A stretch of 64,000 nucleotides of DNA from Catellatospora citrea (GTDB lineage: Bacteria; Actinomycetota; Actinomycetes; Mycobacteriales; Micromonosporaceae): contig NZ_RAPR01000001.1 in the NCBI RefSeq assembly GCF_003610235.1, forward strand, positions 2,604,001-2,668,000. The letters run 5' to 3'. The position numbers and the translations under genes are program-made. Positions 25,887 through 40,221 of this stretch are shown piece by piece. Below the pieces are notes generated by a model. That model was not told the origin of the DNA. It ran no database searches and saw nothing but the letters and a program-made list of their open reading frames with translations. The number at the start of each line of letters is the position of its first letter. The stretch's first letter is position 1.

Positions 25887-26546
25887 TCAGTAGGTGTATG
25901 TCTCGTCCGGACTCGGTGCGGCGGGTGCCGCGGGCGACGCGGGCGGAGCCGCGGCCGGGGATGCGGCCGTGCCCGGCGGGGGCACCGGCACCGGGGTCGC
26001 CGTGGGCAGGCAGGTCAGGTTCTTCTTGCCGGTCGGCGCGACGACGAACCAGACTCCGCCGACGGCCTGGCCCTTCCACTGCCCGGCCTTCTTGTCACCC
26101 AGGTAGCGGTAGAGCGGCCAGCCGGCCAGGGTGACCTGGGTGGCGCCGTCCTCCCGCTCGACGGTGCCGACGAGCTTCGCGTCGAGCCCGGTCAGCTTCA
26201 GGTTCTCGTCGACGAGCACCGGTGGCCAGACCGCGGCGCAGTCGCCGGAGCAGTTGCTGGCCGGCGGATCGGCGGTGTCCCTGTCGAACCGGTAGAGCAC
26301 GAAGCCGTCGGCGTCGGTGACGACGTCGCCCATCTTCGGGATCTTCTTGCCGCGCAGCTCCGCGGTCGGGCTGCCGACGGCGGCGACCACCTCGGCGGCG
26401 GGCTCGTTCTCGGCCGGCCCGAGCGGGGACGGCGCGGGCTGGTCGATCGGTGCCGGCCCGTCGCGCAGGCCCGCACAAGCCGTCATCGCACCCAACGGGG
26501 CCAGCAGCAGCGTGGCGGCCAGTACGACACGAACACTTCGCAGCAT
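25887..26546 (-). CDS. Secreted repeat lipoprotein (PF03640 type)
   Basis: A 219-residue lipoprotein: signal peptide with lipobox MTACA near residue 20-24, then two ~45-residue repeats of the lipoprotein_15 type (DADGFVLYRFDRDTADPP with the paired Cys SNCSGDCAAVWPPVLV, and TLAGWPLYRYLGDKKAGQWKG). The Cys pair and the aromatic residues are the family's hallmark. A Pro/Ala-rich tail follows. It is the last gene of a redox operon (FAD reductase and cytochrome b-ferredoxin upstream), so it may be an extracellular electron-handling partner. GGGAAG lies upstream of the ATG. Confidence 0.75.
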   Translation of the reverse strand: MLRSVRVVLAATLLLAPLGAMTACAGLRDGPAPIDQPAPSPLGPAENEPAAEVVAAVGSPTAELRGKKIPKMGDVVTDADGFVLYRFDRDTADPPASNCSGDCAAVWPPVLVDENLKLTGLDAKLVGTVEREDGATQVTLAGWPLYRYLGDKKAGQWKGQAVGGVWFVVAPTGKKNLTCLPTATPVPVPPPGTAASPAAAPPASPAAPAAPSPDETYTY

Positions 26547-26569
26547 CGGAGGACTTCCCTTCTCTCGAC

Positions 26570-27829
26570 TCAACCGACCAGGCTCAAGCGGCGCTGGTTC
26601 GGGATGACGGCGGGCAGCGACACGAGCGGGCGGGCCGGGCCCGCCTCCCGCATCGCGCGGGCGAGCGTGGTGAACTGCCGGGGCGCGTTGACCGCGACCA
26701 CCCCGGAGGTGACCCCGCCCCGGCGGTGGGCGGCGAGCACGCCGCCGCGGGCGATGTCGCGGCGGCCGGGGCGCAGCTCGGTGACGGCCACCTCCTCGGT
26801 CTGGTCGATCCGGCCGCACACCTGGATGCGCAGCCCGAACAGGTCGGACCAGTAGCGCGGCAGGACCCCGACGGCGGGCGCGGCGCGCGAGCCGGACAGC
26901 AGCGTGCGGGCGGCGGCCTGGCCCAGCTCCATGGCGGCGATCCACTGGTCGACGCGGCCCGGCTTGTCGCCGTACCAGGCGTTGGGCCAGCGGGCCACCG
27001 CACCGGCGGCGACCACCTGGTCCACGCCCTGCACCCGCAGGCTCTCGTCGCAGAGCAGGCCGTCGCTGGTGTCGGCGTGGCGGGCGGTGAACCAGTCGGT
27101 GTCGGGCCGCTCCCCGAGCGTGGCGATGACCACGTCGGCGTCGACGTGCGAGCCGTCGTCGAGGTCGAGCCGCCAGCCGCGGCGGCACCGGGACAGGTTC
27201 TTGACCCGGCGGCCGAGGCGCATGCGCACGCCTTCGTGGCGCATCGTGTCGGCGATCAGCCCACCGGTGACGGACCCGACGGCACGTGTCATGACCTGAG
27301 GATTCGAGTCGATCATGATGCATTCGCGGGCCAGCGAGCGCACCACGTAGGCGGCCTCGCAGCCGGTCAGCCCGGCGCCGACGACGGCGACCCGCTGCGC
27401 CTTGCGCAGATCGGCGGCCAGGCTCAGCGCGTCGTCGATGCTGTGCAGGCTGTGCAGACCGGGCTCGCCGACCGGCCAGCCGTCCGGGATGACCGGCCGG
27501 GCGCCGGTCGCGACGACCAGCGCGTCGTACACGTACATCTCACCGGTCTGGGCGTAGACGATCTGGCGCTTGGCGTCGAGTTCGGCCGCGACCCGGCCCG
27601 TCAGCCAGCGCGCGGAGGAGCTGGTGGACAGCTGCACGTCGGCGGGCCGCTGGCCGGTGAGCAGGCCTTTGGAGCAGGCGGGCCGGTGGTACGGCGGGCG
27701 CGACTCACCGGCCAGCACGGTGACCGCGCCGGTGAATCCGAGCCGCTCCAGCTCCTCCACCGCCGCCACCGCGGCGCGTCCACCGCCGACGACGACGACC
27801 CGGTCCAGGTCTGATGTGCGGTGCCTCAT
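26570..27829 (-). CDS. FAD-dependent pyridine nucleotide-disulfide-type oxidoreductase
   Basis: A 419-residue two-Rossmann-domain flavoprotein of the ferredoxin-NAD(P)H reductase type. The FAD motif VVVGGGRAAVAAV is at the N-terminus, the second nucleotide motif VVGAGLTGCEAA is in the middle, with ATGARP and GAVARWPN as the FAD-contact motifs. It probably passes electrons between NAD(P)H and the ferredoxin domain of the protein encoded upstream; 64 bases separate them. Confidence 0.82.
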   Translation of the reverse strand: MRHRTSDLDRVVVVGGGRAAVAAVEELERLGFTGAVTVLAGESRPPYHRPACSKGLLTGQRPADVQLSTSSSARWLTGRVAAELDAKRQIVYAQTGEMYVYDALVVATGARPVIPDGWPVGEPGLHSLHSIDDALSLAADLRKAQRVAVVGAGLTGCEAAYVVRSLARECIMIDSNPQVMTRAVGSVTGGLIADTMRHEGVRMRLGRRVKNLSRCRRGWRLDLDDGSHVDADVVIATLGERPDTDWFTARHADTSDGLLCDESLRVQGVDQVVAAGAVARWPNAWYGDKPGRVDQWIAAMELGQAAARTLLSGSRAAPAVGVLPRYWSDLFGLRIQVCGRIDQTEEVAVTELRPGRRDIARGGVLAAHRRGGVTSGVVAVNAPRQFTTLARAMREAGPARPLVSLPAVIPNQRRLSLVG

Positions 27830-27893
27830 GCCTGTTCCTCGCTTCGCTCGTCACCGGCGTCACACAGCCCGCCGATTCGCTCGCAGAGCTCGC

Positions 27894-28907
27894 TCATTGG
27901 TCCTCGCTCGTCAGGTCGGCGACATGGAAGCGGTCGCGGGCGGGGCGGTGCTGGGCGCGGCTGTGCCGGGCCCGCTGCCGGAACTCGTCGAGTTCGGTGG
28001 CGGGCTCGAAGGCCGGGCGGCGATCGTCGTCGTCGTAGTCGGCCGGTGGCGTGGCGACGCGCTCACGCTCGCGCTGGCGCGTGATGATCGGGGTCACCGG
28101 CGCTGCGGGCGCCACGGGCGGCGCGGCCGGGGCGGTCCCCGCCGGACGCCGGACGCTGATGGCCCGGGCCGGGCACACCTCGACCGCGCGGACCACCTCC
28201 TCCAGGCGGTATGCGGGCGGGGCCGCGGTGTAGTCGAGCCGCCCGTCGCTGCGCAGGCTGAACACGGCGGGCGACTCCTGCTCGCAGAAGCCGAACCGGG
28301 CGCAGCGCACCGGGTCCACGTCCACCACCAGGCTGTCGCGCGGCTGCTCGGGCCGCATGGTGGCCAGCACGTTGTCGGCCTCGATCCGGCGGTTGCGGCG
28401 CGGCCAGGTGGTGAACCACAGCGCGACCGTCGCCAGCCAGGCGGTGTAGACCGGGCCCCAGACCCAGGCCGGGCCGGTGTCCGTGCCGGAGATCAGCACA
28501 TGCGCCGAGACCAGTGAGAACCCGACGTAGGTGGCCATGTGCACGGCGCGCCACCGACTGAAACCGAGCCGGCGCTGGATCACGATCGAGATCGCACCGG
28601 CCAGCACCAGCTCCAGGCCCAGCACGCCGGCGCCCACGCCGACCGGGTCGTGCGTGTCCACGAACGGCACGATGACCTCGACCACGCTGATGGTCCCGTT
28701 CGGCACGGCGAGCTGGGCGATCCCGTGCACCAGGCCCAACGTCAACCCGATCAGGGCGATGCCCTGATGGGCCGAGTACGCCACGGATCGGGGGATCCGG
28801 CTCAGACCCCATCCGTTACGCAACGCGACGCCGCCGAGCACCGCCAGCCAGAGCAGCCCGAACGAGGTGAACCCCACCGTCGCGGCGATGACATGAGCAC
28901 TCTCCAT
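27894..28907 (-). CDS. Ferric-reductase-like transmembrane cytochrome b fused to a ferredoxin domain
   Basis: A 337-residue protein with about six N-terminal membrane helices followed by a cytoplasmic ferredoxin domain. Two helices each carry a His pair: H-x13-H in AHQGIALIGLTLGLVHG and H-x12-H in VHMATYVGFSLVSAHVL. This spacing is exactly that of the two heme-binding helices of NADPH-oxidase/ferric-reductase proteins, so two b hemes stacked across the membrane are expected. The ferredoxin part has Cys in RCARFGFCEQE and later CPARAI. It heads a three-gene operon with the FAD reductase and the lipoprotein. The start at the ATG at 28907 is moderate. Confidence 0.8.
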   Translation of the reverse strand: MESAHVIAATVGFTSFGLLWLAVLGGVALRNGWGLSRIPRSVAYSAHQGIALIGLTLGLVHGIAQLAVPNGTISVVEVIVPFVDTHDPVGVGAGVLGLELVLAGAISIVIQRRLGFSRWRAVHMATYVGFSLVSAHVLISGTDTGPAWVWGPVYTAWLATVALWFTTWPRRNRRIEADNVLATMRPEQPRDSLVVDVDPVRCARFGFCEQESPAVFSLRSDGRLDYTAAPPAYRLEEVVRAVEVCPARAISVRRPAGTAPAAPPVAPAAPVTPIITRQRERERVATPPADYDDDDRRPAFEPATELDEFRQRARHSRAQHRPARDRFHVADLTSEDQ

Positions 28908-29109
28908 AACCGTCCCGCTACTCTGCTCGAATAAGCGTGAATGGCACCGTGAATTTGTTACACGATCCCTTTGGGACGACACCTTCAACCCTTTGCGGCG
29001 CAATGTCAATGCCTGCGACCACATCGCGGACGCCCGGTGCGAACTGGGCACACTAATTTAGGTCCGTCCTATGCGGACCCTAAAAACGGCTTAACAAAGC
29101 CTCTGGGGA

Positions 29110-29140
29110 TTGACTCCGGAGCCCGTGTCGCGCCTAGGCT
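29110..29140 (+). promoter_or_regulatory. Possible promoter before the DUF4142 gene
   Basis: ttgact at 29110-29115 and taggct at 29135-29140 are separated by 19 bases, and the gene starts 60 bases further on. By eye only. Confidence 0.35.
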
Positions 29141-29199
29141 CCTGTCGCTACCAATAGGTAGTGGCATCAAGTATTCGGGCGAACACGGAAAGGTGTCTG

Positions 29200-29910
29200 A
29201 TGGACATTCGCCTCGCCCGGACCGCGGCGGTCACAGCGCTCGCGGCCCTCGCCGTCGCGGTGGTGCTCGCCCCGCCGCCGGCCGCCCATGCCGAAGGACT
29301 CGAACCCGGGTGGACCGTCACCGAGTTCGGGCCGCTCGGTCCCGCCGACCGGGACCTGCTGGTCCGCGTGCGCCTCGCCGGGCTCTGGGAGGCCCCCGCC
29401 GGCAAGCAGGCCCAGGACCGCGCCCGCAGCGAGAAGGTCAAGGAGATCGGCCACCACATCAGTGGCGAGCACATCGCGCTGGATGCCGAGGTGCTCAAGG
29501 TCGCCGACCGGCTGGGGGTGCCGCTGCCCGACCGGCCCAACGCCGAGCAGCAGGGCTGGCTCGACGAGCTGAACGGGCTGCGCGGCGCGGCGTGGGACAA
29601 CGTCTTCACCGCCCGCCTGCGCGTCGCCCACGGCAAGGTCTTCAGCGTCGTCGCGGCGGTCCGCGCGGGCACCCGCAACGAGGTGATCCGCGAGTTCGCC
29701 CAGCAGGCCGTGACGATCGTGATGCGACACATGACGTACCTGGAGAGCACCGGACTGGTCGACTACACGTCCCTGCCCGCGCCGCCGACACCCGTCGCCG
29801 CCGCGGCCCGCCGCACCGGCGGCCCGCCCGCCCCGCTGATCTGGCTGATCCTGGCAGCCGCCCTGGCCGCCGGCGCGGTCACCGCGGCCCGCATCAGGCA
29901 CCCCCGCTGA
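29200..29910 (+). CDS. DUF4142 family exported protein with C-terminal membrane anchor
   Basis: A 236-residue protein: signal peptide (about 1-31), then the DUF4142 domain with GLWEAPAGKQAQDRA, IGHHISGEHIALDAEVLKVAD and the final VTIVMRHMTYLESTGLV, then a Pro-rich linker and one C-terminal membrane helix (LIWLILAAALAAGAVTAA) with a basic end. Many DUF4142 proteins carry His-rich sites, and His residues are conserved here. The ATG at 29200 has a GGAAAGG site. The next gene is in tandem 64 bases downstream. Confidence 0.78.
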   Translation: MDIRLARTAAVTALAALAVAVVLAPPPAAHAEGLEPGWTVTEFGPLGPADRDLLVRVRLAGLWEAPAGKQAQDRARSEKVKEIGHHISGEHIALDAEVLKVADRLGVPLPDRPNAEQQGWLDELNGLRGAAWDNVFTARLRVAHGKVFSVVAAVRAGTRNEVIREFAQQAVTIVMRHMTYLESTGLVDYTSLPAPPTPVAAAARRTGGPPAPLIWLILAAALAAGAVTAARIRHPR

Positions 29911-29973
29911 CCTCCGGTGCGACCGCCGCCGACCGCGGCGCACCCGGAACCCACCTCCCCGGAAGGACACCCC

Positions 29974-31101
29974 ATGGCACGCAGTCACTCCCCCCGGCAC
30001 CGCATGGAACCTCGCGCAGTGCGATTACTGGCCGCGGTGATCGTGCTGATCGCCGCGACCGTGCTGGCCACCATCAGCCAGGTCTCGCAGGCCGCGACGG
30101 GCGACGGCGCCAAACCCGCCGCCCAGGTCCCGGCGGCGCTCGCGGCGGCCGCCCGTATCCCGAACGACCAGGGCCCCGACGCCGAGTGCACCAAGCCGCG
30201 CTCGCCCGCGCGCTGCCACGCCCCGACCGGCCCGCCGGTCGCCGGCGACTTCGTCGACATCCGCTCCGTCGAGCCCAACGTGCGCGAGCGCCGGGCGACC
30301 GCGGAGGGCTCGTCCGGCACCTTCACCTCGCTGTGCGGCCGCAACCTTAACGACCACCGCAACCCCGACAACTTCATCGTCGCGCCGGGTGTGTTCAACG
30401 GCGCCCACCACACCCACGACTACGTCGGCAACCTGTCCGCCGACGGCAACTCGACCAACGAGAGCCTCGCCGCGGCGGGCACCACCTGCCGGCGGGACGA
30501 CCGCTCCACGTACTACTGGCCGGTGCTGCGCCAGCGCGGGACCGTCGGCAACGACGCGACCGCCGACGGCGGCGGCAACGACGGCAACATCGGCCGCATC
30601 CTGCGTCCGGCGTCGGTGCGACTGGAGTTCCGCGGCAACCGGTTCGCGAAGGTCACCGCGATGCCGCAGTTCCTGCGGCTGATCACCGGTGACGCGAAGG
30701 CCGTCACCAACGGCCCGGCCAACGCCCGGGCGCAGTGGACCTGCACCGGCTTCACCAACCGCCGCGTCGCGAAGTACCCGCTGTGCCCGCAGGGCAGCCA
30801 GGTGCAGCGCATCCTGGACTTCCCGAGCTGCTGGGACGGCGTCAACACCGACAGCGCCAACCACCGCGCGCACGTGGTCTTCCCCGCCTCGGACGGGCGC
30901 TGCCCGGAGGGCACCAAGCCGGTCGCGCAGCTGCGCATGACGCTGACCTACAGCGTGCCGCGCGGGCGCTCGTTCGCGCTGGACACGTTCCCCGAGCAGA
31001 ACCACAACCCGCTCACCGACCACGCCGACTTCGCCAACGTGATGCCGCCGCAGCTGATCACGTTCGCGACCGACTGCATCAACCGGGGCCGCCGCTGCTG
31101 A
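29974..31101 (+). CDS. DUF1996 family secreted protein
   Basis: A 375-residue exported protein. A signal-anchor (about 14-40) is followed by the full DUF1996 domain: FVDIRSVEPNV, GTFTSLCGRNLNDHRNPDNFIVAPG, GAHHTHDYVGN, ACPSC-like DFPSCWDGVNTD, HVVFPASDGRCP and the C-terminal GFHADFANV-like HADFANVMPPQL. The HHTHDYVGN cluster may bind metal. Distantly related DUF1996 proteins are seen beside cellulases, which matches the GH9 gene that faces it. GGAAGG lies ahead of the ATG. No enzymatic activity is established. Confidence 0.8.
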   Translation: MARSHSPRHRMEPRAVRLLAAVIVLIAATVLATISQVSQAATGDGAKPAAQVPAALAAAARIPNDQGPDAECTKPRSPARCHAPTGPPVAGDFVDIRSVEPNVRERRATAEGSSGTFTSLCGRNLNDHRNPDNFIVAPGVFNGAHHTHDYVGNLSADGNSTNESLAAAGTTCRRDDRSTYYWPVLRQRGTVGNDATADGGGNDGNIGRILRPASVRLEFRGNRFAKVTAMPQFLRLITGDAKAVTNGPANARAQWTCTGFTNRRVAKYPLCPQGSQVQRILDFPSCWDGVNTDSANHRAHVVFPASDGRCPEGTKPVAQLRMTLTYSVPRGRSFALDTFPEQNHNPLTDHADFANVMPPQLITFATDCINRGRRC

Positions 31102-31115
31102 CCCGGAACTGATCA

Positions 31116-31147
31116 AGGGGGTACGCGACCGCATCCGCGTACCCCCT
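31116..31147. terminator. Terminator hairpin, first copy
   Basis: Arms 31116-31127 and 31136-31147 pair perfectly around an 8-base loop and are followed by ctt. It lies just after DUF1996. Confidence 0.75.
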
Positions 31148-31176
31148 CTTGCTGTGTCCAGGGCGGACACGTTCGA

Positions 31177-31205
31177 GGGGGTACGCGCCGCACTCGCGTA
31201 CCCCC
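31177..31205. terminator. Terminator hairpin, second near-identical copy
   Basis: Arms 31177-31187 and 31195-31205 reuse the gggggtacgcg stem of the hairpin 60 bases upstream. Two copies between the convergent DUF1996 and GH9 genes suggest one per direction. Confidence 0.7.
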
Positions 31206-31280
31206 GGACGGTCCGCTTGGGCCCGGACCGGTGTGCCCGCGCCGCCGCCACCCCCTGGCGGCGGCGCGGGCCGGAGGACG

Positions 31281-34740
<3,460 letters not shown>

Positions 34741-34825
34741 CGCCGCCTCCTGCCGGTGTGGACAGAGTGCCGAAAGCGTACGCCCCCGTCTTCCCGTCTG
34801 CCACCACCTGTAAACCCGGAGGTAA

Positions 34826-34871
34826 GGAAGGGCGCCTTCCACTCGCTATGCTTTGCAGAAGGCGCCCTTCC
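34826..34871. repeat. Interspersed hairpin, family 2 (AAGGGCGCCTTC type), copy A
   Basis: Arms 34826-34839 and 34858-34871 pair perfectly around an 18-base loop. It lies 15 bases after the ppdK stop, so it may act as its terminator. Related copy at 42357-42400. Confidence 0.8.
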
Positions 34872-34885
34872 CCACAGGTCACCCG

Positions 34886-37513
<2,628 letters not shown>

Positions 37514-37748
37514 TGCGACCTCCCGCGTAGTGACCTCGACAACCAGTCTTGCGCGGGACCTTAACGGCCGCTCAGGGAATTTAGGAGGAGCTGGTGACGG
37601 ATGGCACAGGTATCGACGGATGTGCCGTTCGTGCGGTTTTCGGGGAGCGTTCCCATGCGCAGGACCGCGCATCCCGTCACGAACGGGCGTCATGCGGCGA
37701 GACCCGAAAGGGACCGCCGAACCGGACATCGATTGCTAACGTTCGAGC

Positions 37749-38930
37749 ATGCATCCGTTCGGTCCTGAAGCGACGTCCGCCCCTCACCCGATCTACGCGC
37801 GGCTGCGCGAGGAGGCCCCCGCGCACGAGATCCCGCTGGCCGAGAACTTCACCGCCTGGTTGATCACCCGGTATGACGACGCCCGCCGGGCGCTGAACGA
37901 CCCGCGCCTGAGCAAGAACATGGCCGGGAACCCGATCCGGTCCGGCGGCGGCTGGCCGGACGAGCTGCGGGCCGCGATGGACTCGCACATGCTCAGCAAC
38001 GACCCGCCCGAGCACACCCGGCTGCGCCGCCTGGTCTCGTCGGTGTTCACCGCCCGACGTATCGCCGACCTGCGCCCCGACGTGCAGCGCATCTCCGACG
38101 AACTGCTCGACGGGCTGGCCGGGCGCGACGAGGTCGACCTGATCGGCGAGTACGCCTTCCCGCTGCCCCTGCAGGTCATCTGCGAGCTGCTCGGGGTGCC
38201 CATGGACGACCGGGACAGCTTCCGCGAGTGGTCCAACACGATCATCGCCGGGGCGCTGGTGCAGGGCGACCCGCTGGCGGCCGCGACGGCGATGAACGCC
38301 TACGTGCGCTCGCTGGTCGAGCGCAAGCGGGCCGAGCCGGACAACGCGCTGCTGTCCGCGCTCGTCACGGCCGCCGACGAGGGCGACCGGCTGACCGAGA
38401 ACGAGCTGACCTCACTGGTCTTCCTGCTGCTCATCGCCGGGCACGAGACCACCGTCAACCTCATCGGCAACGGCGTGTTCGTGCTGCTGAACCACCCGGA
38501 GCAGCTGGCGCGGCTGCGCGCGGACCGCAAGCTGGTCTCCCCCGCGATCGAGGAGTTCCTGCGCTACGAGAGCCCGGTGAAGACCGCGACCTTCCGGCTG
38601 GCCACCGAGCCGGTGGAGTTCGACGGGGTGACCGTGCCGGCCGGGGCGGTCGTCATGGTCAGCCTGCTGTCGGCCAACCACGACCCGCAGGCCTTCGCCG
38701 ACCCGGAGCGCTTCGACCCGGCCCGGTCGGACAACCAGCACCTGGCGTTCGGCCACGGCATCCACTACTGCCTCGGCGCGCCGCTGGCCCGGCTGGAGGG
38801 GGAGATCGCGTTCAACGGCCTGCTGGACCGGTTCCCGAAGCTGCGCGCCGCGCAGCCGCTGGACGAGCTGATCTGGCGTCCAGGAGCGCTGCTACGCGGC
38901 CTCGATCGGCTGCCGGTCATGTTGAACTGA
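37749..38930 (+). CDS. Cytochrome P450
   Basis: A 393-residue class I bacterial P450. The I-helix motif is LIAGHETT, the ExxR is in the EEFLRY helix, the meander/heme loop is FGHGIHYCLGAPLAR with the heme Cys, and the start MHPFGPEATSAPHPIYARLREEAP is typical. No ferredoxin or reductase gene is adjacent. It is a single-gene unit with a hairpin after its stop; substrate unknown. Confidence 0.9.
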   Translation: MHPFGPEATSAPHPIYARLREEAPAHEIPLAENFTAWLITRYDDARRALNDPRLSKNMAGNPIRSGGGWPDELRAAMDSHMLSNDPPEHTRLRRLVSSVFTARRIADLRPDVQRISDELLDGLAGRDEVDLIGEYAFPLPLQVICELLGVPMDDRDSFREWSNTIIAGALVQGDPLAAATAMNAYVRSLVERKRAEPDNALLSALVTAADEGDRLTENELTSLVFLLLIAGHETTVNLIGNGVFVLLNHPEQLARLRADRKLVSPAIEEFLRYESPVKTATFRLATEPVEFDGVTVPAGAVVMVSLLSANHDPQAFADPERFDPARSDNQHLAFGHGIHYCLGAPLARLEGEIAFNGLLDRFPKLRAAQPLDELIWRPGALLRGLDRLPVMLN

Positions 38931-38943
38931 AAATTCCCCCAAG

Positions 38944-38992
38944 ATCAAAGCTCCACTTAGTGCCGATTTGTGCATCTGAGTGGAGCTTTGAT
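38944..38992. terminator. Hairpin after the P450 gene
   Basis: Arms 38944-38957 and 38979-38992 pair perfectly over 14 bp with a 21-base loop, 13 bases past the P450 stop. The arms are AT-rich for this genome. Placed like a terminator. Confidence 0.55.
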
Positions 38993-39055
38993 GGCATAAA
39001 AAGCCCCCACCCTGAGGCGATCCCGTAGGGGAAAATGACAGCAATTCGGACATCA

Positions 39056-39071
39056 TGTGATGCACATCACA
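39056..39071 (+). promoter_or_regulatory. CRP-type site TGTGA-N6-TCACA before the M23 peptidase gene
   Basis: tgtga (39056-39060) and tcaca (39067-39071) around 6 bases are a perfect match to the actinobacterial CRP/cAMP-receptor consensus. It lies 130 bases before the M23 gene. In mycobacteria CRP activates resuscitation-promoting-factor genes, so control of a wall peptidase by CRP is plausible. Confidence 0.65.
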
Positions 39072-39185
39072 GCATCGCAAGACGTGATGAACCGACCAGT
39101 AAGCCACCAGAAGGGGAGGAAAGTTAACCCATCAGGGCAGATGATTCCTGGTCGCGCTGGTGAGTCCAGTCACTGAGCAGGCAGT

Positions 39186-40040
39186 ATGGGCGCTCCCGAA
39201 TCAAAGGTGATGACGGAAAGGCCCCCAACCCCCGTGACTTACTTCAAACGTGGCAAGCACAGCGTCCCCGGCACCCTCGACAAGAGCCGTGACCGCCTCG
39301 CCCAGACCGGCGGAATGGTTCGCGGAGGTCTCGCCCGGCACTCCCGCCAGGCACTGGCCGTCACCGCACTCGCGGGTGTCAGCGCCTTCGGCCTGATCAG
39401 CGGCGCCGCCAACGCCAACGACAACGACCCCACCCCCGCGGACGCCGCGAAGGCGATCACCAGCGTGGCATCCTTCGACGCGCTCGCCGAGCGGCAGGCC
39501 GTCGCGGACGACGCGAGCCGGTACCAGCGCTCCGCCCCCACCACGACCAAGCCCGCCGCCACCCCGCCCAAGCAGCCGGCCGCGGCCCAGCCGAAGCCGG
39601 CCACCGTCAAGACCGCGCCGAAGCCCGCCGCCGCCCCCCGGCCCGCCTGGCTGATCCCGATGAAGGGCGCCCAGGTGACGTCCTGCTTCGGCCAGCGCTG
39701 GGGTGTGCTGCACGCCGGCATCGACTTCGCGATGCCCAGCGGCACCCCGATCCGCGCCGTCGGCGCCGGCACCGTGGTCAGCGCCGGTTGGGCGTACAGC
39801 GGATACGGCATCTCCGTCGTGGTCGACCACCACAACGGCTACCTCACCCACTACGCCCACATGTCGCAGGACAAGGTGTCGGTCGGCGACGAGGTCAAGG
39901 CCGGCGACATCCTCGGACTGGAGGGCTCCACCGGCGACTCGACCGGCCCGCACCTGCACTTCGAGGTGCACAAGGGCATGTGGAACCAGATCAACCCGGA
40001 CGGCTGGCTGGCCGACCGCGGGATCCAGACCTCCTGCTGA
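39186..40040 (+). CDS. Exported M23 family metallopeptidase (LytM-type)
   Basis: A 284-residue wall-peptide hydrolase. A membrane segment (about 56-75) precedes a Pro/Ala/Lys-rich linker (about 110-155), then a C-terminal LytM/M23 domain with HAGIDF (zinc His and Asp) and HLHFEV (catalytic/zinc His pair). It is likely membrane-anchored or secreted and cuts peptidoglycan cross-bridges. The ATG at 39186 and another at 39210 both have weak Shine-Dalgarno sequences; I use the first. Probably CRP-controlled. Confidence 0.85.
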   Translation: MGAPESKVMTERPPTPVTYFKRGKHSVPGTLDKSRDRLAQTGGMVRGGLARHSRQALAVTALAGVSAFGLISGAANANDNDPTPADAAKAITSVASFDALAERQAVADDASRYQRSAPTTTKPAATPPKQPAAAQPKPATVKTAPKPAAAPRPAWLIPMKGAQVTSCFGQRWGVLHAGIDFAMPSGTPIRAVGAGTVVSAGWAYSGYGISVVVDHHNGYLTHYAHMSQDKVSVGDEVKAGDILGLEGSTGDSTGPHLHFEVHKGMWNQINPDGWLADRGIQTSC

Positions 40041-40077
40041 GACCCGCCCATCCCCATACCCCCATCCCTCCCCCCGA

Positions 40078-40113
40078 CGAGAGGCCCGGATCAGCGTTGA
40101 TCCGGGCCTCTCG
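40078..40113. terminator. Strong terminator after the M23 gene
   Basis: 16-bp perfect arms (40078-40093, 40098-40113) close a 4-base loop, 38 bases after the M23 stop. It isolates the peptidase from the MerR gene. Confidence 0.85.
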
Positions 40114-40180
40114 CCTGTCCGGGGTACGCCGCGACGGACCGTTCGTCCGGCCGGCCGCCCGGCGGCCGGGCAGGATGGGC

Positions 40181-40201
40181 TTGACCCTGACACCGTGTCA
40201 G
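40181..40201 (+). promoter_or_regulatory. MerR-type promoter/operator
   Basis: The -35-like ttgacc (40181-40186) is followed at once by the palindrome ctgacac-c-gtgtcag (40187-40201), as MerR proteins use in their own overspaced promoters. It lies 21 bases before the MerR gene, so the transcript may be leaderless or nearly so. Confidence 0.6.
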
Positions 40202-40221
40202 CCCCCAGGGTGGTTCTCGAC

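Noticed and set aside
38931..39185. Possible cyclic-di-AMP riboswitch before the M23 peptidase gene
   Set aside because: Such riboswitches do precede wall hydrolases in actinobacteria, but I could not find the conserved helices; the CRP site is better supported.
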